A stretch of DNA of 64,000 bases, taken from NCBI RefSeq assembly GCF_000003815.2, contig NC_049983.1:10383519-10447518 (forward strand), in the 5' to 3' direction. The translations under genes were made by a program, and so were the position numbers. The notes beneath the pieces are model-generated. The model was not told the DNA's origin. It ran no database searches and saw only the letters and a program-made list of their open reading frames with translations. This document shows, piece by piece, positions 24,101 through 35,231 of the stretch. The stretch is from Branchiostoma floridae (Eukaryota > Chordata > Leptocardii > Amphioxiformes > Branchiostomatidae). Every line of letters starts with the position of its first letter. The stretch's first letter is position 1.

Positions 24101-27100
24101 ATAATTACTAATCAGATGGACATCCTCTGTGTCATTAAATAAATACACCACTACTTTCCCATAACATTTATATTGTATAACCATTACTCTCAAATACAAC
24201 CGACTATAAACATACATACCATCCACAAAAAAGCAATAAATATTTCATGGAGGTATGAGGTCTCCGAACTCTAGTTGTATATGCTTTTTACATAAATACT
24301 TAATACGGTAAACCAGTCAGGCGATGAGGAATGTATACATGTAACACACCTACCTCCCCCAAAACGTAAGTGGAATGAAATACTTTGGTGTGTACAAAGA
24401 ATCTTGTTATTGCCACCACCTGTTCCCTCGCCCGATCGCCCCTCCCACTTGAGTGGTGAAATTTAATGAATAAATAAACAAATATTCAACGCCTTCTCAA
24501 CCTGCTAAAGGTATTCATAGAGTAGACAAAACTATCAAATGGAGAACAAAGCGGTAGTCTGATATGCGAATTAATGACTAGACTGCAAAAGTAATGATTA
24601 GAGTGAAAAGAAGGAAACCTTTTGCTTACCCCCAAAGATGTCGGAGATGGTCTGCCTGAGATGAGTGTCTGTGAGAGAGTTGATGTCCTGGATTCCCTCC
24701 TCCTCAGCATCCTTCTGAGCCTTGATCATGTGATCTGTGATGTCACGGAGGTTGCCTACAGTGAAGAACACAATCTTTTGAAATAGACCATGCTAATTAC
24801 GATCTCATTTGTACTAATGAAACAAGATAAAACATTCAAATTAAATGTACAAAATCTCTAAATATTTAATGGAGGTATGAGGTCTTATCTTTGGAGTTCC
24901 ACAACGGTCGCCTGAGGTGATCCGGGGTCATTGCACCAAAACGAGGCTAGCAAGGCCAACAATGTACTACACTATAATAGATTTTTTAATGACTACCAAG
25001 GCCACTTCCAAGAAACTCTCCATGTTTATCGGAATGTCCCAAAGACCAATGATTTCTGACCATACATGGATTGCAAAGCGGCTTCATCCTGTATACTCAA
25101 ACAACCCAGAGTCGTTTCCTATAGGTAATTATTTATACGAGTGGTCTTCTTACTTGGGTCAAACGTTTCTCGGTGCTCTTCCAGATGACGCTGCATGATC
25201 CCCATATACTGTTTCGTCATTTTTCGGATGGTAGTTAGGGCTGTTGAAGGTGAAAACAAAATGTTGCTTTTTAAAGTGCTCATGTCACCAATGACATTCA
25301 AGCATAACAGCTCCTAATTACAAGCAAGGTTTCATTTTGATTACAAGCAACCATTTGAAATCCAGACGGTATGCGCTGATTGGATGTACGCGAACTAAGC
25401 AACGCTCATAAATATTTATAAGCAAGACGGGTGTCAGCTATGTCATCAATGGCATAAAGACACCACAGTCCCTGATTACAAACAAGGTTTCATTTGATTA
25501 CAAGCAACCATTTGAAATTCAGACAGTGTACGCTGATTGGATGTACACGAACTAAGCAATGCTCATTACTATTTATAAGTAAGACGGGTGTCACCAATAT
25601 CATCGATGGCATACAAACACAACAGTCCCTGATTACAAGCAAGGTTTCATTTTGATTACAAGCAACCATTTGAAATCCAGACAGTGTACGCTGATTGGAT
25701 GTACACGAACTAAGCAATGCTCATTACTATTTATAAGTAAGACGGGTGTCACCAATATCATCGATGGCATACAAACACAACAGTCCCTGATTACAAGCAA
25801 GGTTTCATTTTGATTACAAGCAACCATTTGAAATCCAGACAGTGTACGCTGATTGGATGTACACGAACTAAGCAATGCTCATTACTATTTATAAGTAAGA
25901 CGGGTGTCACCAATATCATCGATGGCATACAAACACAACAGTCCCTGATTACAAGCAAGGTTTCATTTTAATTACAAGCAACCATTTGAAATCCAGGCAG
26001 TGTACGCTGATTGGATGTACACGAACTAAGCAATGCTCATTACTATTTAGTATTTATAAGTAAGACGGGTGTCACCAATATCATCGATGGCATACAAACA
26101 CAACAGTTCCTGATTACAAGCAACCATTTGAAATCCAGGCAGTGTACGCTGATTGGATGTACACGAACTAAGGAAAGCTCATGAATATTTATAAGCAAGA
26201 TGGGTGTTACCTTTGTCACCAATGGCATACAATGACAACAACAGTACAAAATTTACCAGCAAGGTTTCATTTGATTACAAGCAACTATTTATAAACTAGG
26301 CAGTGTGCCGATGATTGGCTCACACCAAATAGGTCCAGATTATTAATATTTATACGGAAGACGAGTCAATGGTGCTGTACAAAGTCCTGAGAATACACTC
26401 ACTCGGTGNNNNNNNNNNNNNNNNNNNNNNNNNNNNNNNNNNNNNNNNNNNNNNNNNNNNNNNNNNNNNNNNNNNNNNNNNNNNNNNNNNNNNNNNNNNN
26501 NNNNNNNNNNNNNNNNNNNNNNNNNNNNNNNNNNNNNNNNNNNNNNNNNNNNNNNNNNNNNNNNNNNNNNNNNNNNNNNNNNNNNNNNNNNNNNNNNNNN
26601 NNNNNNNNNNNNNNNNNNNNNNNNNNNNNNNNNNNNNNNNNNNNNNNNNNNNNNNNNNNNNNNNNNNNNNNNNNNNNNNNNNNNNNNNNNNNNNNNNNNN
26701 NNNNNNNNNNNNNNNNNNNNNNNNNNNNNNNNNNNNNNNNNNNNNNNNNNNNNNNNNNNNNNNNNNNNNNNNNNNNNNNNNNNNNNNNNNNNNNNNNNNN
26801 NNNNNNNNNNNNNNNNNNNNNNNNNNNNNNNNNNNNNNNNNNNNNNNNNNNNNNNNNNNNNNNNNNNNNNNNNNNNNNNNNNNNNNNNNNNNNNNNNNNN
26901 NNNNNNNNNNNNNNNNNNNNNNNNNNNNNNNNNNNNNNNNNNNNNNNNNNNNNNNNNNNNNNNNNNNNNNNNNNNNNNNNNNNNNNNNNNNNNNNNNNNN
27001 NNNNNNNNNNNNNNNNNNNNNNNNNNNNNNNNNNNNNNNNNNNNNNNNNNNNNNNNNNNNNNNNNNNNNNNNNNNNNNNNNNNNNNNNNNNNNNNNNNNN

Positions 27101-29619
27101 NNNNNNNNNNNNNNNNNNNNNNNNNNNNNNNNNNNNNNNNNNNNNNNNNNNNNNNNNNNNNNNNNNNNNNNNNNNNNNNNNNNNNNNNNNNNNNNNNNNN
27201 NNNNNNNNNNNNNNNNNNNNNNNNNNNNNNNNNNNNNNNNNNNNNNNNNNNNNNNNNNNNNNNNNNNNNNNNNNNNNNNNNNNNNNNNNNNNNNNNNNNN
27301 NNNNNNNNNNNGAGAGTTGGGAGAACAATGCAGGAGGATGGGGAGGGGTCATGCCGGTAAGTGCCTTGAAAACGAGCGTTGCCTTACTTCTTCTGTGATT
27401 CGTTTTTGAAAGAAGTATCGACATCCACATTCCATCCGTGCACATCGGACAAAATGGGTCCGGATACAGTCAAATCTGAGATACGACCATATACGGGCGG
27501 ATACGAATGGTATCTCGTATCCATCCGTAATATGGTCGTATCTCGCAATACTGGGAAAAACAGCCCATTTTGCTGTATCCGTACACTTTTTTCTAGTGGC
27601 ATTGTCAAATATAAAGTTTTTTTTTTCAATTTTGACAAGAGTTACGACAAGAGTACAGCCGCTTCAGTTACAATGAATTACAAACATATCCCCTTCGTGA
27701 TAACATATACAAGTATGTAAAAGGCAGGTCAATACCTTACGCCGAAAGCAGCTGAACAGATGACGTTGTAGACCAGCTTATAGATGTAGACTTCAAGGTC
27801 CACTGCTTGACCCTCCATCTTGGTGAACTCAGCGATGGTGTCTTCCAAAGACTCGTGGACTTTGGTTTGTAGGTTCTCTCCCAATGCGTAACCCCTAAAG
27901 GTATAAGTAACATAACAAATGAATAAATAAAAATGATACAACAAAAGTGCACTGACTTTCGGAAGGTCTACAGTAACGAGTGAACTAGCTGATACGCTGT
28001 AGCTTTATTTTAGTTTTAGTTTTTTAAATCTAAATTGCTATGATAAGATGACGACAGGTTATGCACGCAGATGGCATTAATATAATTGAATCAGCATTGA
28101 TGTAAAAAAACAGGCAAAAACTGATTGAAATGGATGCAGATCACCAAGAGTTTGCTACGCCCTGTCTCAACCATACCTGATGGCACCATGGAACAGTTTC
28201 CGGTGCAGTTTCCACGTAGGGCTGTAGTCTGTGAAGGCAATGTCTTTTCCACCTTCAGAAAATATGTCCACTGCAAAAAAAAAAACACATTTTTTATTAT
28301 CCACTTTGTGAAAAAGATGTCAAGTCATGCTTTAACTTGTGTCACGTTGGGTGGATATGACAACAAGGCCTCAACATATACTGTAACAGTATGAAGAAGG
28401 TGTGCAAGTAAGAACACATTGCTAAACTGAAGAGCAAGATTCTAGCAAACTCAAGTATCAGTTACATGCCATAGCCACATACAATGAGACATACTAGAGT
28501 AAAGTAGAGTAGAGTTCTTCGGTTTGGTAGGAGTCTGCACTCCCTGGAACCGCTCTTCATAGACCGCTTCTTTACTCTGTGTCAGTTGACTGCCATGGCT
28601 GGTTTGTGAGGATTGTCCAGGGCTTTGTAGTTATATACTACCGGATGGTTGTCCAAAAGCCTGTCAAGCCTTTCCTTGAAGCAGTTTACTGATGGTGTGC
28701 CCACCACCTCCTCCGTCAACTTGTTCCACCACCAGGGTACAACTCTATTGCTGAAGAAGCCCTGTCTTCTGTTGTTCCTGGTGGAACACCTTTGCAAGCG
28801 AAGGCTGTGCTCCATGGTTCTTCCCTCCTTCATTATCTCAGTTATACAAGGCGTTAAGTCATACAGTCCATGCACGTATTTGTATACATTAATGAGGTCA
28901 CCTCTTAGACGTCTGTAGAGTAAGGTCGGTAGTTTCAGAGTTCTGAGCCTTTACTTTTACTGCTATACTATCTTTCACTCATCGCACCTGACCCTGATGG
29001 CTATACATGTACATCACTTACTTGACAATATCATCGGCCTGCCTGCAAAGTCCACTCCCTTCTTCACAAAAGCCTCCTTTACAGTATCCAGACTGTTCAA
29101 TACAACCACGTCCGTCATGCCCATCTTCAGGCTGAAAACGTCTCCGTACTTCTTAGCGAGGTCGGTGCAGGTGGTGTACATCCTACCACTAAAAACTGGG
29201 CGATATGAATGAATTTAAAAACAAGTGAATGGATAGAGTTGAGAACAAGTGAATGAATAGAGTTCAGAACAAGTGAACAAGTTAAAAACAAGTGAATGAA
29301 TGTATTTTGAGTTGGACGCCAAACACAGTCATAGAGAAGAACGACTAACGACTTACATTTAGCACAAGGAGGTTCTTGATAAACCTCCTTGATTGGCATA
29401 AACCCACAGAATATCAACAAAAAGGTGGCAGCTTTTGCTGTGAAACAGGCGGGTTCCAGTGGAAGGAAACATGCATGACATAAGATACTTACAGTAAATG
29501 TTCCCGATGATTGGCCAGAAAAATGGTCCGGGGGGCATCCGCCATCGTTTTACATAGTCCCTCAACCACGTGACCAAAACCAGGGTCACTAACCCCACAG
29601 TAATCGTCATCAGCCACAT
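21148..29619 (-). CDS. microsomal cytochrome P450, partial
   Basis: Seven exons are visible: 29619-29493, 29195-29022, 28270-28177, 27894-27736, 25240-25154, 24755-24630 and 21387-21148, together about 336 residues, with consistent phases. Exon 1 has an N-terminal membrane anchor and the proline hinge MPPGPFFWPIIGN. Exon 3 has the C-helix WxxxR motif (WKLHRK). The last exon has the I-helix GGTDTT motif for oxygen activation and the K-helix ExxR (EVMR). Phase and length show one exon missing between 27736 and 25240, where the 903-N gap lies. The exons for the PERF region and the haem-cysteine loop are not found down to position 1. The style (DIAFTDYSPTWKLHRK, RDITDHMIKAQ) resembles the CYP2 clan, near CYP17 and CYP1; a precise family is not safe to name. 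It would sit in the ER and oxidise a small lipophilic substrate. It is either an assembly-truncated gene or a decayed one. Confidence 0.85.
21541..22350 (+). repeat. second block of about 298-bp tandem monomers
   Basis: Opens with the palindromic end ACCTCCATGAAATGTCATGG, then repeats GAAATCACCCCTAT at 21731, 22029 and 22325. Internal landmarks are GGAACAGGCATC, CTCCAAGCAGGTGGTGAGG and TTTGTTTCGCCAGTGATAGC. It lies on the 5' flank of the P450 I-helix exon (minus orientation). Confidence 0.8.
22530..24275 (+). mobile_element. 1.1-kb element, right inverted arm, split by a LINE
   Basis: Inverted partner of 19397-20501. It starts TTACCTCCATGAAATGTC and ends GAGGTCTCCGAACTCTAGT. It is interrupted at 22588-23220 by a retrotransposon fragment with an 8-bp target-site duplication. 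Removing insert and duplication leaves about 1105 bp, equal to the left arm. Arms differ only by scattered substitutions, so the pair is recent. Confidence 0.85.
22588..23220 (+). mobile_element. 5'-truncated non-LTR retrotransposon, RT C-terminal part
   Basis: One open frame (about 22594-23208) encodes the region after the reverse-transcriptase core that is common in RTE-like elements: EFTYLGS, then LYGAESWTL, then LQWFGHATRAK and RPRGRPRRTW. The 5' end is truncated and the 3' end is a (GGTGA)n tail. It is flanked by the 8-bp direct repeat TCTCTGTC (22580-22587 and 23221-23228). The same site is unoccupied in the copy near 21590. The fragment has no visible frameshift, so it is young but cannot move by itself. 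RTE assignment is by motif style and not proven. Confidence 0.85.
24863..24915 (-). mobile_element. degenerate end of the ACCTCCATGAAAT element
   Basis: ATGGAGGTATGAGGTCTTAT and GGAGTTCCAC match the outer end of the 1.1-kb element with several changes. A short remnant in a P450 intron. Confidence 0.45.
25307..26380. repeat. 158-bp minisatellite in a P450 intron
   Basis: Units start at ACAGTCCCTGATTAC or variants at 25307, 25465, 25622, 25780, 25938, 26103 and 26241. Spacing is 157-158 bp for the first four steps, 165 where a 7-bp insert (TAGTATT) occurs, and 138 where a piece is lost. Landmarks are TTACAAGCAACCATTTGAAA, GTACGCTGATTGGATGTACA and AGTAAGACGGGTGTCACCAA. Central units are almost identical; the outer ones are more diverged, as expected for unequal exchange. 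Confidence 0.9.
26409..27311. other. 903-N assembly gap
   Basis: The gap lies in the P450 gene between exons, and the phase mismatch across it (2 before, 1 after) requires at least one exon there. It also follows the 158-bp minisatellite. Confidence 0.8.
27478..27544. repeat. 67-bp hairpin, possible MITE core
   Basis: GAGATACGACCATAT at the left end pairs with ATATGGTCGTATCTC at the right end, and GGATACGA pairs with TCGTATCC further in. Weaker pairing (CGGATACAG against CTGTATCCG) extends outward to about 27455 and 27585. Non-coding, in a P450 intron. Confidence 0.7.
28582..28920 (-). mobile_element. CR1-like LINE fragment in a P450 intron
   Basis: The minus strand encodes a typical C-terminal tail of a LINE reverse transcriptase: TRNNRRQGFFSNRVV, then WWNKLTEEVVGTPSVNCF, then KERLDRLL. 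Only the 3' end of the element is present. It lies in an intron between P450 exons 2 and 3. Clade is judged from motif style only. Confidence 0.7.
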
Positions 29620-30007
29620 CGTCCTGAGGAAAGGGAGGCCGGGGGGGGGCAATAAGGTATTTCACACTTCCGTGTGCGCATGCATGCACGGTGGCAGGAA
29701 TTGTGGGTATTATGTCAAAGGTGAAGACCCTTACGACTTATAGATATCTCTCGTCATGGTCTAATGATTGATACCATGCTCTCGTCTTGATCATTGAAAC
29801 ATTTGCATAACAATGTCCAGACGTGTTTTGTTTATGTGTCAGGTGCCTTCACATACATTACATATACATTACCCATAATTTCTATCGCCACGCATGCGTA
29901 CTCTGAGGTGTGAACGAACTTATACATGTTATTCATATGACGTCATCTGCGCCATATTAGATTATATTAGAGTGCAAGCCCGTAAAGCACACGAAGATGT
30001 CTTTGCT

Positions 30008-30605
30008 AAAGCCCCCTTCACACGAGAGCAAGAATTAGCCGGAATACCGTCAGAATGAAAATTCTTTTCTATTCCTGCCGATTCCTGCCAATTCGTAGTG
30101 TGTTCCAGATATTCTCACTGTATTCCAGCTATTTGTGCCCGTTCGTTTGGCTGGCCCGAAATTTTTTGACATGTTAAAAACTGTCGAGGTGCATTCGAAG
30201 TGGAGATATATCGAATGGCATTCAAAGTGGATTTTAAATGTCTTAACTATTCTAACTGCAGTATGACCGCATTCTACGGCATCCCAACATTATTCGAAAC
30301 ATTCTTATCTCATTCGATGGAGAACCGAAACGGCAAGCCACTTCAAATCCTGTCAGAATGTGGCGAAAAGAATATCTGGGATGCAGTGAGCATTTCTAGA
30401 ATACATTACGAATTCACAGGAATAAAACAGACTTTACATTCTGGCGTTATTCTGGCCCATTCTTTCTCGTGTGAAGGGGGTATAAGGTCCATTTTGAATT
30501 CCCACCCGAATGGCCCCGAATGTGGCACGACTTTTGCAAATACTTCATTCCGGCTGGTTCTGCTTAATTGATTCCTGCTAATTCTATTTCAGTGTGAAGG
30601 CCCTA
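30008..30605. mobile_element. MITE-like element with long inverted ends
   Basis: Left end GCCCCCTTCACACGAGAGCA matches, inverted, TTCTCGTGTGAAGGGGGT near 30466-30482. Pairing continues inward (GGAATACCGTCAGAATG against CATTCTGGCGTTATTC, with mismatches). Another inverted end, GTGTGAAGGCCC, lies at 30593-30604 and may be the true terminus. The inside is rich in GAATTC/ATTCG-like words. No target-site duplication could be fixed. Confidence 0.55.
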
Positions 30606-31989
30606 TTAGTTCAACGGTCTTTACCTGCCAATAAGCACAATGGGGGATTCAAATTATCTATGACGTCAATGAAAATCCAATATATATATACATTTGTACA
30701 GGTGTTTTCCTATCATTTCAACTTCTTGTCAACGGTCTGTATTTTGTCCACAGCTGCGCGTTTTGCAGGGATTCATTTCACTTGGTCTTACCTCTACCTT
30801 GTCCACAATCCCCCATTCTTTATGTGCGGTGACTTACAACCTGTCGCTATGCACTGTAAATACTGTAAATAATTAATAGGATATTGTTCTATTGAAACAG
30901 AGCATAGCTTTTTCACCTGTAGGTAGGCTTCGAAGCTTACCATAGGGTGTAAAGAGAAGCTACAAAAATTGAAAATGTTTGACCTAAACTTTAGGGTACA
31001 ATCTACAAAATCTGTAAAACGTTTGTCTGGTTGTTCTCTTGACGCCTAGCGGAGTTCATCATACTGCAACCAGTCGAGCTGTTGGTAACAGGATTCAGTG
31101 GACTGAATACGAGGCCTATTTTAGTTATTGAATGTGCCATTTTAAGCATACGAAAATGTATTCTCATGTCATGAAATTAAGATTTAAAGGGGGGGGGGGC
31201 GGAGTGGATGAATTTTTTTCCGTCCCAACAAGTAAATTTCCATCCAGCGTCATCCAGGGACGGAGGGATGGGTCCTTTAGACAGTACTAGTACTGCACTG
31301 AACAAACATCAACTCATGAATACAGTCAAAACTGACATATTCCCGTTACTACCAAGCAAAGACACCCCCCCCCCCTCCCCCCTCGCTGTCGTGCACAGAA
31401 GGATCTCTATGGCTGTGTCAAGCGCTGTGACGCCGACCAATGTACAACTACCATTGAGGGGCGTGGATAAATACAGTACCTGAATGTGTCAGTAAGCTGC
31501 TGTAGACAAACACCACACATCCCAAACACACACGTCCTGCGACTCCGCAGGCCAGTTAAGGCTAATATTTCTAGTCAATTCTGTACCAGAAACGTTTAAA
31601 TTTTCATGCATCATCACAGTGTTAGAAACGTTATTCATAATCTCTGGCAAAGAGCTCTATTTTGTTCCATTCGGTAAGCTATGCAAACACAGTAGGCCGT
31701 TTGCCATCATTAATGTTTGCCCACTGTGTTTGCATTTATACAGGTTTCTGAGGAAACAGCTTAGTGGAAGGGAAACATCATCGCGGCGAACTCACTACTA
31801 GTCAAGAATCGTGGATTTCACGGTCATGTAGTGTTATGATCATTATTGGGTAGACTACTCTCTCTTCGCACTGCTCAGGGGCTGAATTGTGAGGAGCTTA
31901 CAAAAGGCGGGGCTAAATCGCAAGGGTCTGGAGCGAGCATCCATTCGGGGCTACTCAGGTGACCTCAATTATGTCAATACGACAGCAAT

Positions 31990-32270
31990 GTAGGTTTTGA
32001 ACCATACACGCTGGGAAAGACACCTACCCTTTTCGATAAGCACGGTGGGTCCTTTAATGTGCCCGAGGTGTGGCTCTCTTCAAACACGGGACCTGCCTTT
32101 AGCGTCCTACCCTGGGGAAGGCCGGAGCTACGGATTTATTTCACCTGAGTGAAAGTGAAGAAAGTCGTGTAAATGTGCCTTTCCCAAGGGCACAAAATTG
32201 GTGGCACATCAATGGATTCGAACCCAGAACTTCCAGAACCCAGCCGATTGCGCTATGTCACGTTATAAAG
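31990..32270 (-). mobile_element. tRNA-derived SINE
   Basis: On the minus strand TAGCGCAATCGG (32244-32255) fits the A box and GGGTTCGAATCC (32214-32225) fits the B box. The body follows with GGCACATTTACACGACTTTC and continues to about 31990. A related but more diverged copy lies at 63356-63545, and a partial one near 19020-19080, so this is a dispersed family. Confidence 0.65.
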
Positions 32271-32551
32271 GAGTAAAAACAGTAACAAAGTACGTTACCT
32301 GCAGTGTTGTTTACGAGTCCTCACGAAGGATCAAACCTGTAGAGTGGGGTCACGACAGGTCAAAGTTCAAGAAAACAAAGCCAGCCTCCTTTGCATGATC
32401 ATGTACGAACTCCTCTAGGAACAGTTGCGCTCTAATAAAGTAATACCAAAGTAACACTGGCTCTTTTATATGCTACGTACATCCGAGTGGTTTCGACCGC
32501 TAGCGCGAAGCGAGCTTTGACCTCATATGATTGCGAGATATTTAGCATGGG

Positions 32552-32627
32552 GTCAACGACCGACAGGATGGGTTACGTCAGCTCAGAGTCAAATAGAGTG
32601 GTGTAACTCATCCTATAGGTCGTTGAC
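32552..32627. repeat. 76-bp hairpin
   Basis: GTCAACGACCGACAGGATGG at the left pairs with CATCCTATAGGTCGTTGAC at the right, with about four mismatches over 24 bp. Probably a short MITE. Confidence 0.55.
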
Positions 32628-33605
32628 AGGCCAATGCGATGCGAACGTCTATATTAACCACCTTTACATGTCGACAGCTCAAAGAAGAGAATGCGGAGAA
32701 AGTATACTTTGAAACGAAACTATATAAAGCTCCAAATTCTCTGTACGCGTCAACTTACAGTGACACTAACTTACACAAGGAGGGACACATAGTTACATGT
32801 ATGTATATGAACGAAGATGTATACGTATCTGTGCGTTTTATATGGCGTAACGTCATTTATACCAGATGTTAGTGAATACACAAGACATTTTGATTAGAAG
32901 AAAACAATTATTTTCTAATAACAACAGATCATTGCCGATATCAAGTTCTGAAAACGACTGAATTTGTAGTTTTCATCATTATGCACGTGAACCATAGCTT
33001 CATTGCTGTGGTATGTAACGTTACCATTTGAAGTGCTGTATTTTCTCATAGAAAAAATAATATTAGGGGTAATAAAACCTGACGATGTCATCCATATGCC
33101 CCCAAAAATCAAATCTAGAATTCTTTCATATTCATTTATCAATAGTCGCTACGGCTCCATTATTTCTTAATTCATTAATGAGAAAAAAATCTTTGTTGGA
33201 GATGGAGATATCAATTTCAATATTGTTTGACATGTCAATGGCTGAGATGACCCTTGGCGTTACACGTATATAATATTATAAAAAGAAGAGAATTCAAAGA
33301 AAGATAGAAAGATACAAAAATCAATGTAAAGGGCTTAGATTAGCATCAATCAAGCCTATTATAATATGTTTATTACAGGTTCTTGTCTGAGGGCTAATTG
33401 CAGGTAACATGAAAGGGGACGGACAAATAGTGTAGACCAACGTAGCATGTATATACTTTAGTATACGATCTACCTATAAATTTTAATTTAACTTGATACA
33501 CCTCTGTACTGCACCGAAAACACAAAATGTGGCATTGTCCAACAAGCGACCTAGGGAAAAACGTGTTGCTAGAATGCATCATTTTCGAGACAGTGAAAGA
33601 AGAGG

Positions 33606-33763
33606 TGAATGAATGAATGAATGAATGAATGAATGAATGAATGAATGAATGAATGAATGAATGAATGAATGAATGAATGAATGAATGAATGAATGAATGA
33701 ATGAATGAATGAATGAATGAATGAATGAATGAATGAATGAATGAATGAATGAATGAATGAATG
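33606..33763. repeat. (GAAT)n microsatellite
   Basis: About 39 uninterrupted copies of the tetranucleotide. The long open frames that cross it, reading FIHS repeats on the minus strand, are artefacts of the repeat. Confidence 0.95.
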
Positions 33764-33950
33764 AACAATCCTTTCGACTTCAGCTATCTAACTTACGTTA
33801 TCTGCATCTGCATAGGATACCCCCAAATGACCCCGCGAGGGGCAAAAGTANNNNNNNNNNNNNNNNNNNNNNNNNNNNNNNNNNNNNNNNNNNNNNNNNN
33901 NNNNNNNNNNNNNNNNNNNNNNNNNNNNNNNNNNNNNNNNNNNNNNNNNN

Positions 33951-34725
33951 GGTTAGGGCGGGCAGGCCGCCTGCCTGGCACGGAAGTGCTCAACGTTGGG
34001 AGCGCTTACAACCGTGCCAGGCAGGGCATTCCACTCGGGAATTGTGCGTGGGAAAAAAGAATGTTTGTAGATATCGGTGCGTGCAAATATGTGTTGATAT
34101 TTGAAGTCGTGACTACCCCGGGTGCGCCCTTGGGCAGGCTTCAGAATATTGCTGGCGTCTATGTTAATATTATTGTTGACTACTTTGTAGAAAAAGGTGA
34201 GGCGGGCGTTCCTCCTCCTTTCGGAGAGAGGGCGCCACTGCAGGTCTGAAAGCATTGTTGTGTCACGCTGCTAGTCTGCCGGTAGTCATTTAGGGTCACT
34301 CGGGCTGCCCTGCGCTGGACGGCCTCCACCGCCTGTATCCCTTTGTTGGTGTACGGGTCCCAGACGATGGCACTATATTCCAAGTGAGGCCGTACCAGCG
34401 CTTTGTAACAAGTGGCCTTGACCCTAGATGGACAATGGGTCAAGTTGCGCCGAATGACTCCTAGGACCTTACCAGCTTTGCTAGTGGCGTGGTTGATATG
34501 CATATGGGTGTCCCACCGCAAATCGTCGGACAGTTGTACTCCAAGATAGGGGTGGGACTTAACACCGGTAAGGGCTTCTCCACAGAGGGAGTACTGAGTT
34601 ATGATGGGGTGCTTTTTACGGGTGATATGGAGTATGTGACATTTAGAGGGGTTGAACGACATGAGCCAACGATTTTGCCATTCTGTTAGCGCATCGAGGT
34701 CAGACTGCAGCCCTTGTGCGTCAGA
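33951..34725 (-). mobile_element. LINE reverse-transcriptase fragment, frame broken
   Basis: The minus strand first reads a reverse-transcriptase part (MSFNPSKCHILHITRKK, then PYLGVQLSDDLRWDTH, then YKALVRPHLEYSAIVWDP, then VEAVQRRAARV). Near 34255 the frame shifts to the C-terminal tail LQWRPLSERRRNARL and FFPRTIPEWNALP. Such order and motifs are typical of CR1/L2-like LINEs. The element is 5'-truncated near 34725 and runs into the 100-N gap at 33851-33950. The frame break makes it inactive. Confidence 0.8.
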
Positions 34726-35231
34726 AGGTTATCATCGTTGTGAAACATTCCGGTCGCCGTTTTGTGTGAATTTCGTTCGTCCTTGCACGAAATTTTCGCG
34801 GTTTCATCGACTACACCGGCAGCTGGGGAGGGCAAGCCGACTTTTCTTTGTTCACACACTGTGTCAGTGTAAACAAAGGCCAGCCGACTAGAGTCGATTT
34901 TGTACATTGCCATTTCCTCAGCCTGTGAGTAATTTCATTTGTTTTCTAATACTCTTTTTTATAGTTTATAGTTTATTTCATTTATCGTCCTTTATTGTGC
35001 TGCCACACCATCGAGCCGTGATTTCGGTAGTTTTGCCCTTCGATATCATAGTCCTTCCTGGAAAACAGTCATTTTAACACAGACTACCTTACTAGTAGTA
35101 GTATGTACGTACGTAGGCCTCAATGTCCCAGTTGCATGTTCTGCGTCATGTCCTGTTTAGCAGCGAATCCTGGCGATTAGTTTTAGAACTGCACCGAGAT
35201 TTTGCTCACCTTTGGCCTATTACACATCAAC
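34726..35231. other. upstream flank of the gene starting at 35232
   Basis: Moderately GC-rich DNA with no repeat recognised. It probably holds promoter and 5' UTR of the plus-strand gene, but no motif is decisive. Confidence 0.35.

Larger units (their letters stand above)
30606..33600. other. intergenic DNA between P450 and LINE remains
   Basis: No gene is recognised. It contains runs of G (near 31190) and C (near 31366), a perfect 13-bp inverted repeat ATGCAAACACAGT / ACTGTGTTTGCAT at 31681 and 31723, a SINE at 31990-32270 and a hairpin at 32552-32627. Confidence 0.4.

Noticed and set aside
26369-27445. Open frames of about 330-350 codons on both strands
   Set aside because: They consist almost wholly of the 903-N gap and carry no information.
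29159-29186. Acceptor TTTTTAG near 29186 for P450 exon 2
   Set aside because: It shifts the frame against exon 1; the acceptor CCCAG ending at 29196 is in phase.
33394-33768. Minus-strand frame with repeated FIHS
   Set aside because: It is the translation of the (GAAT)n microsatellite.
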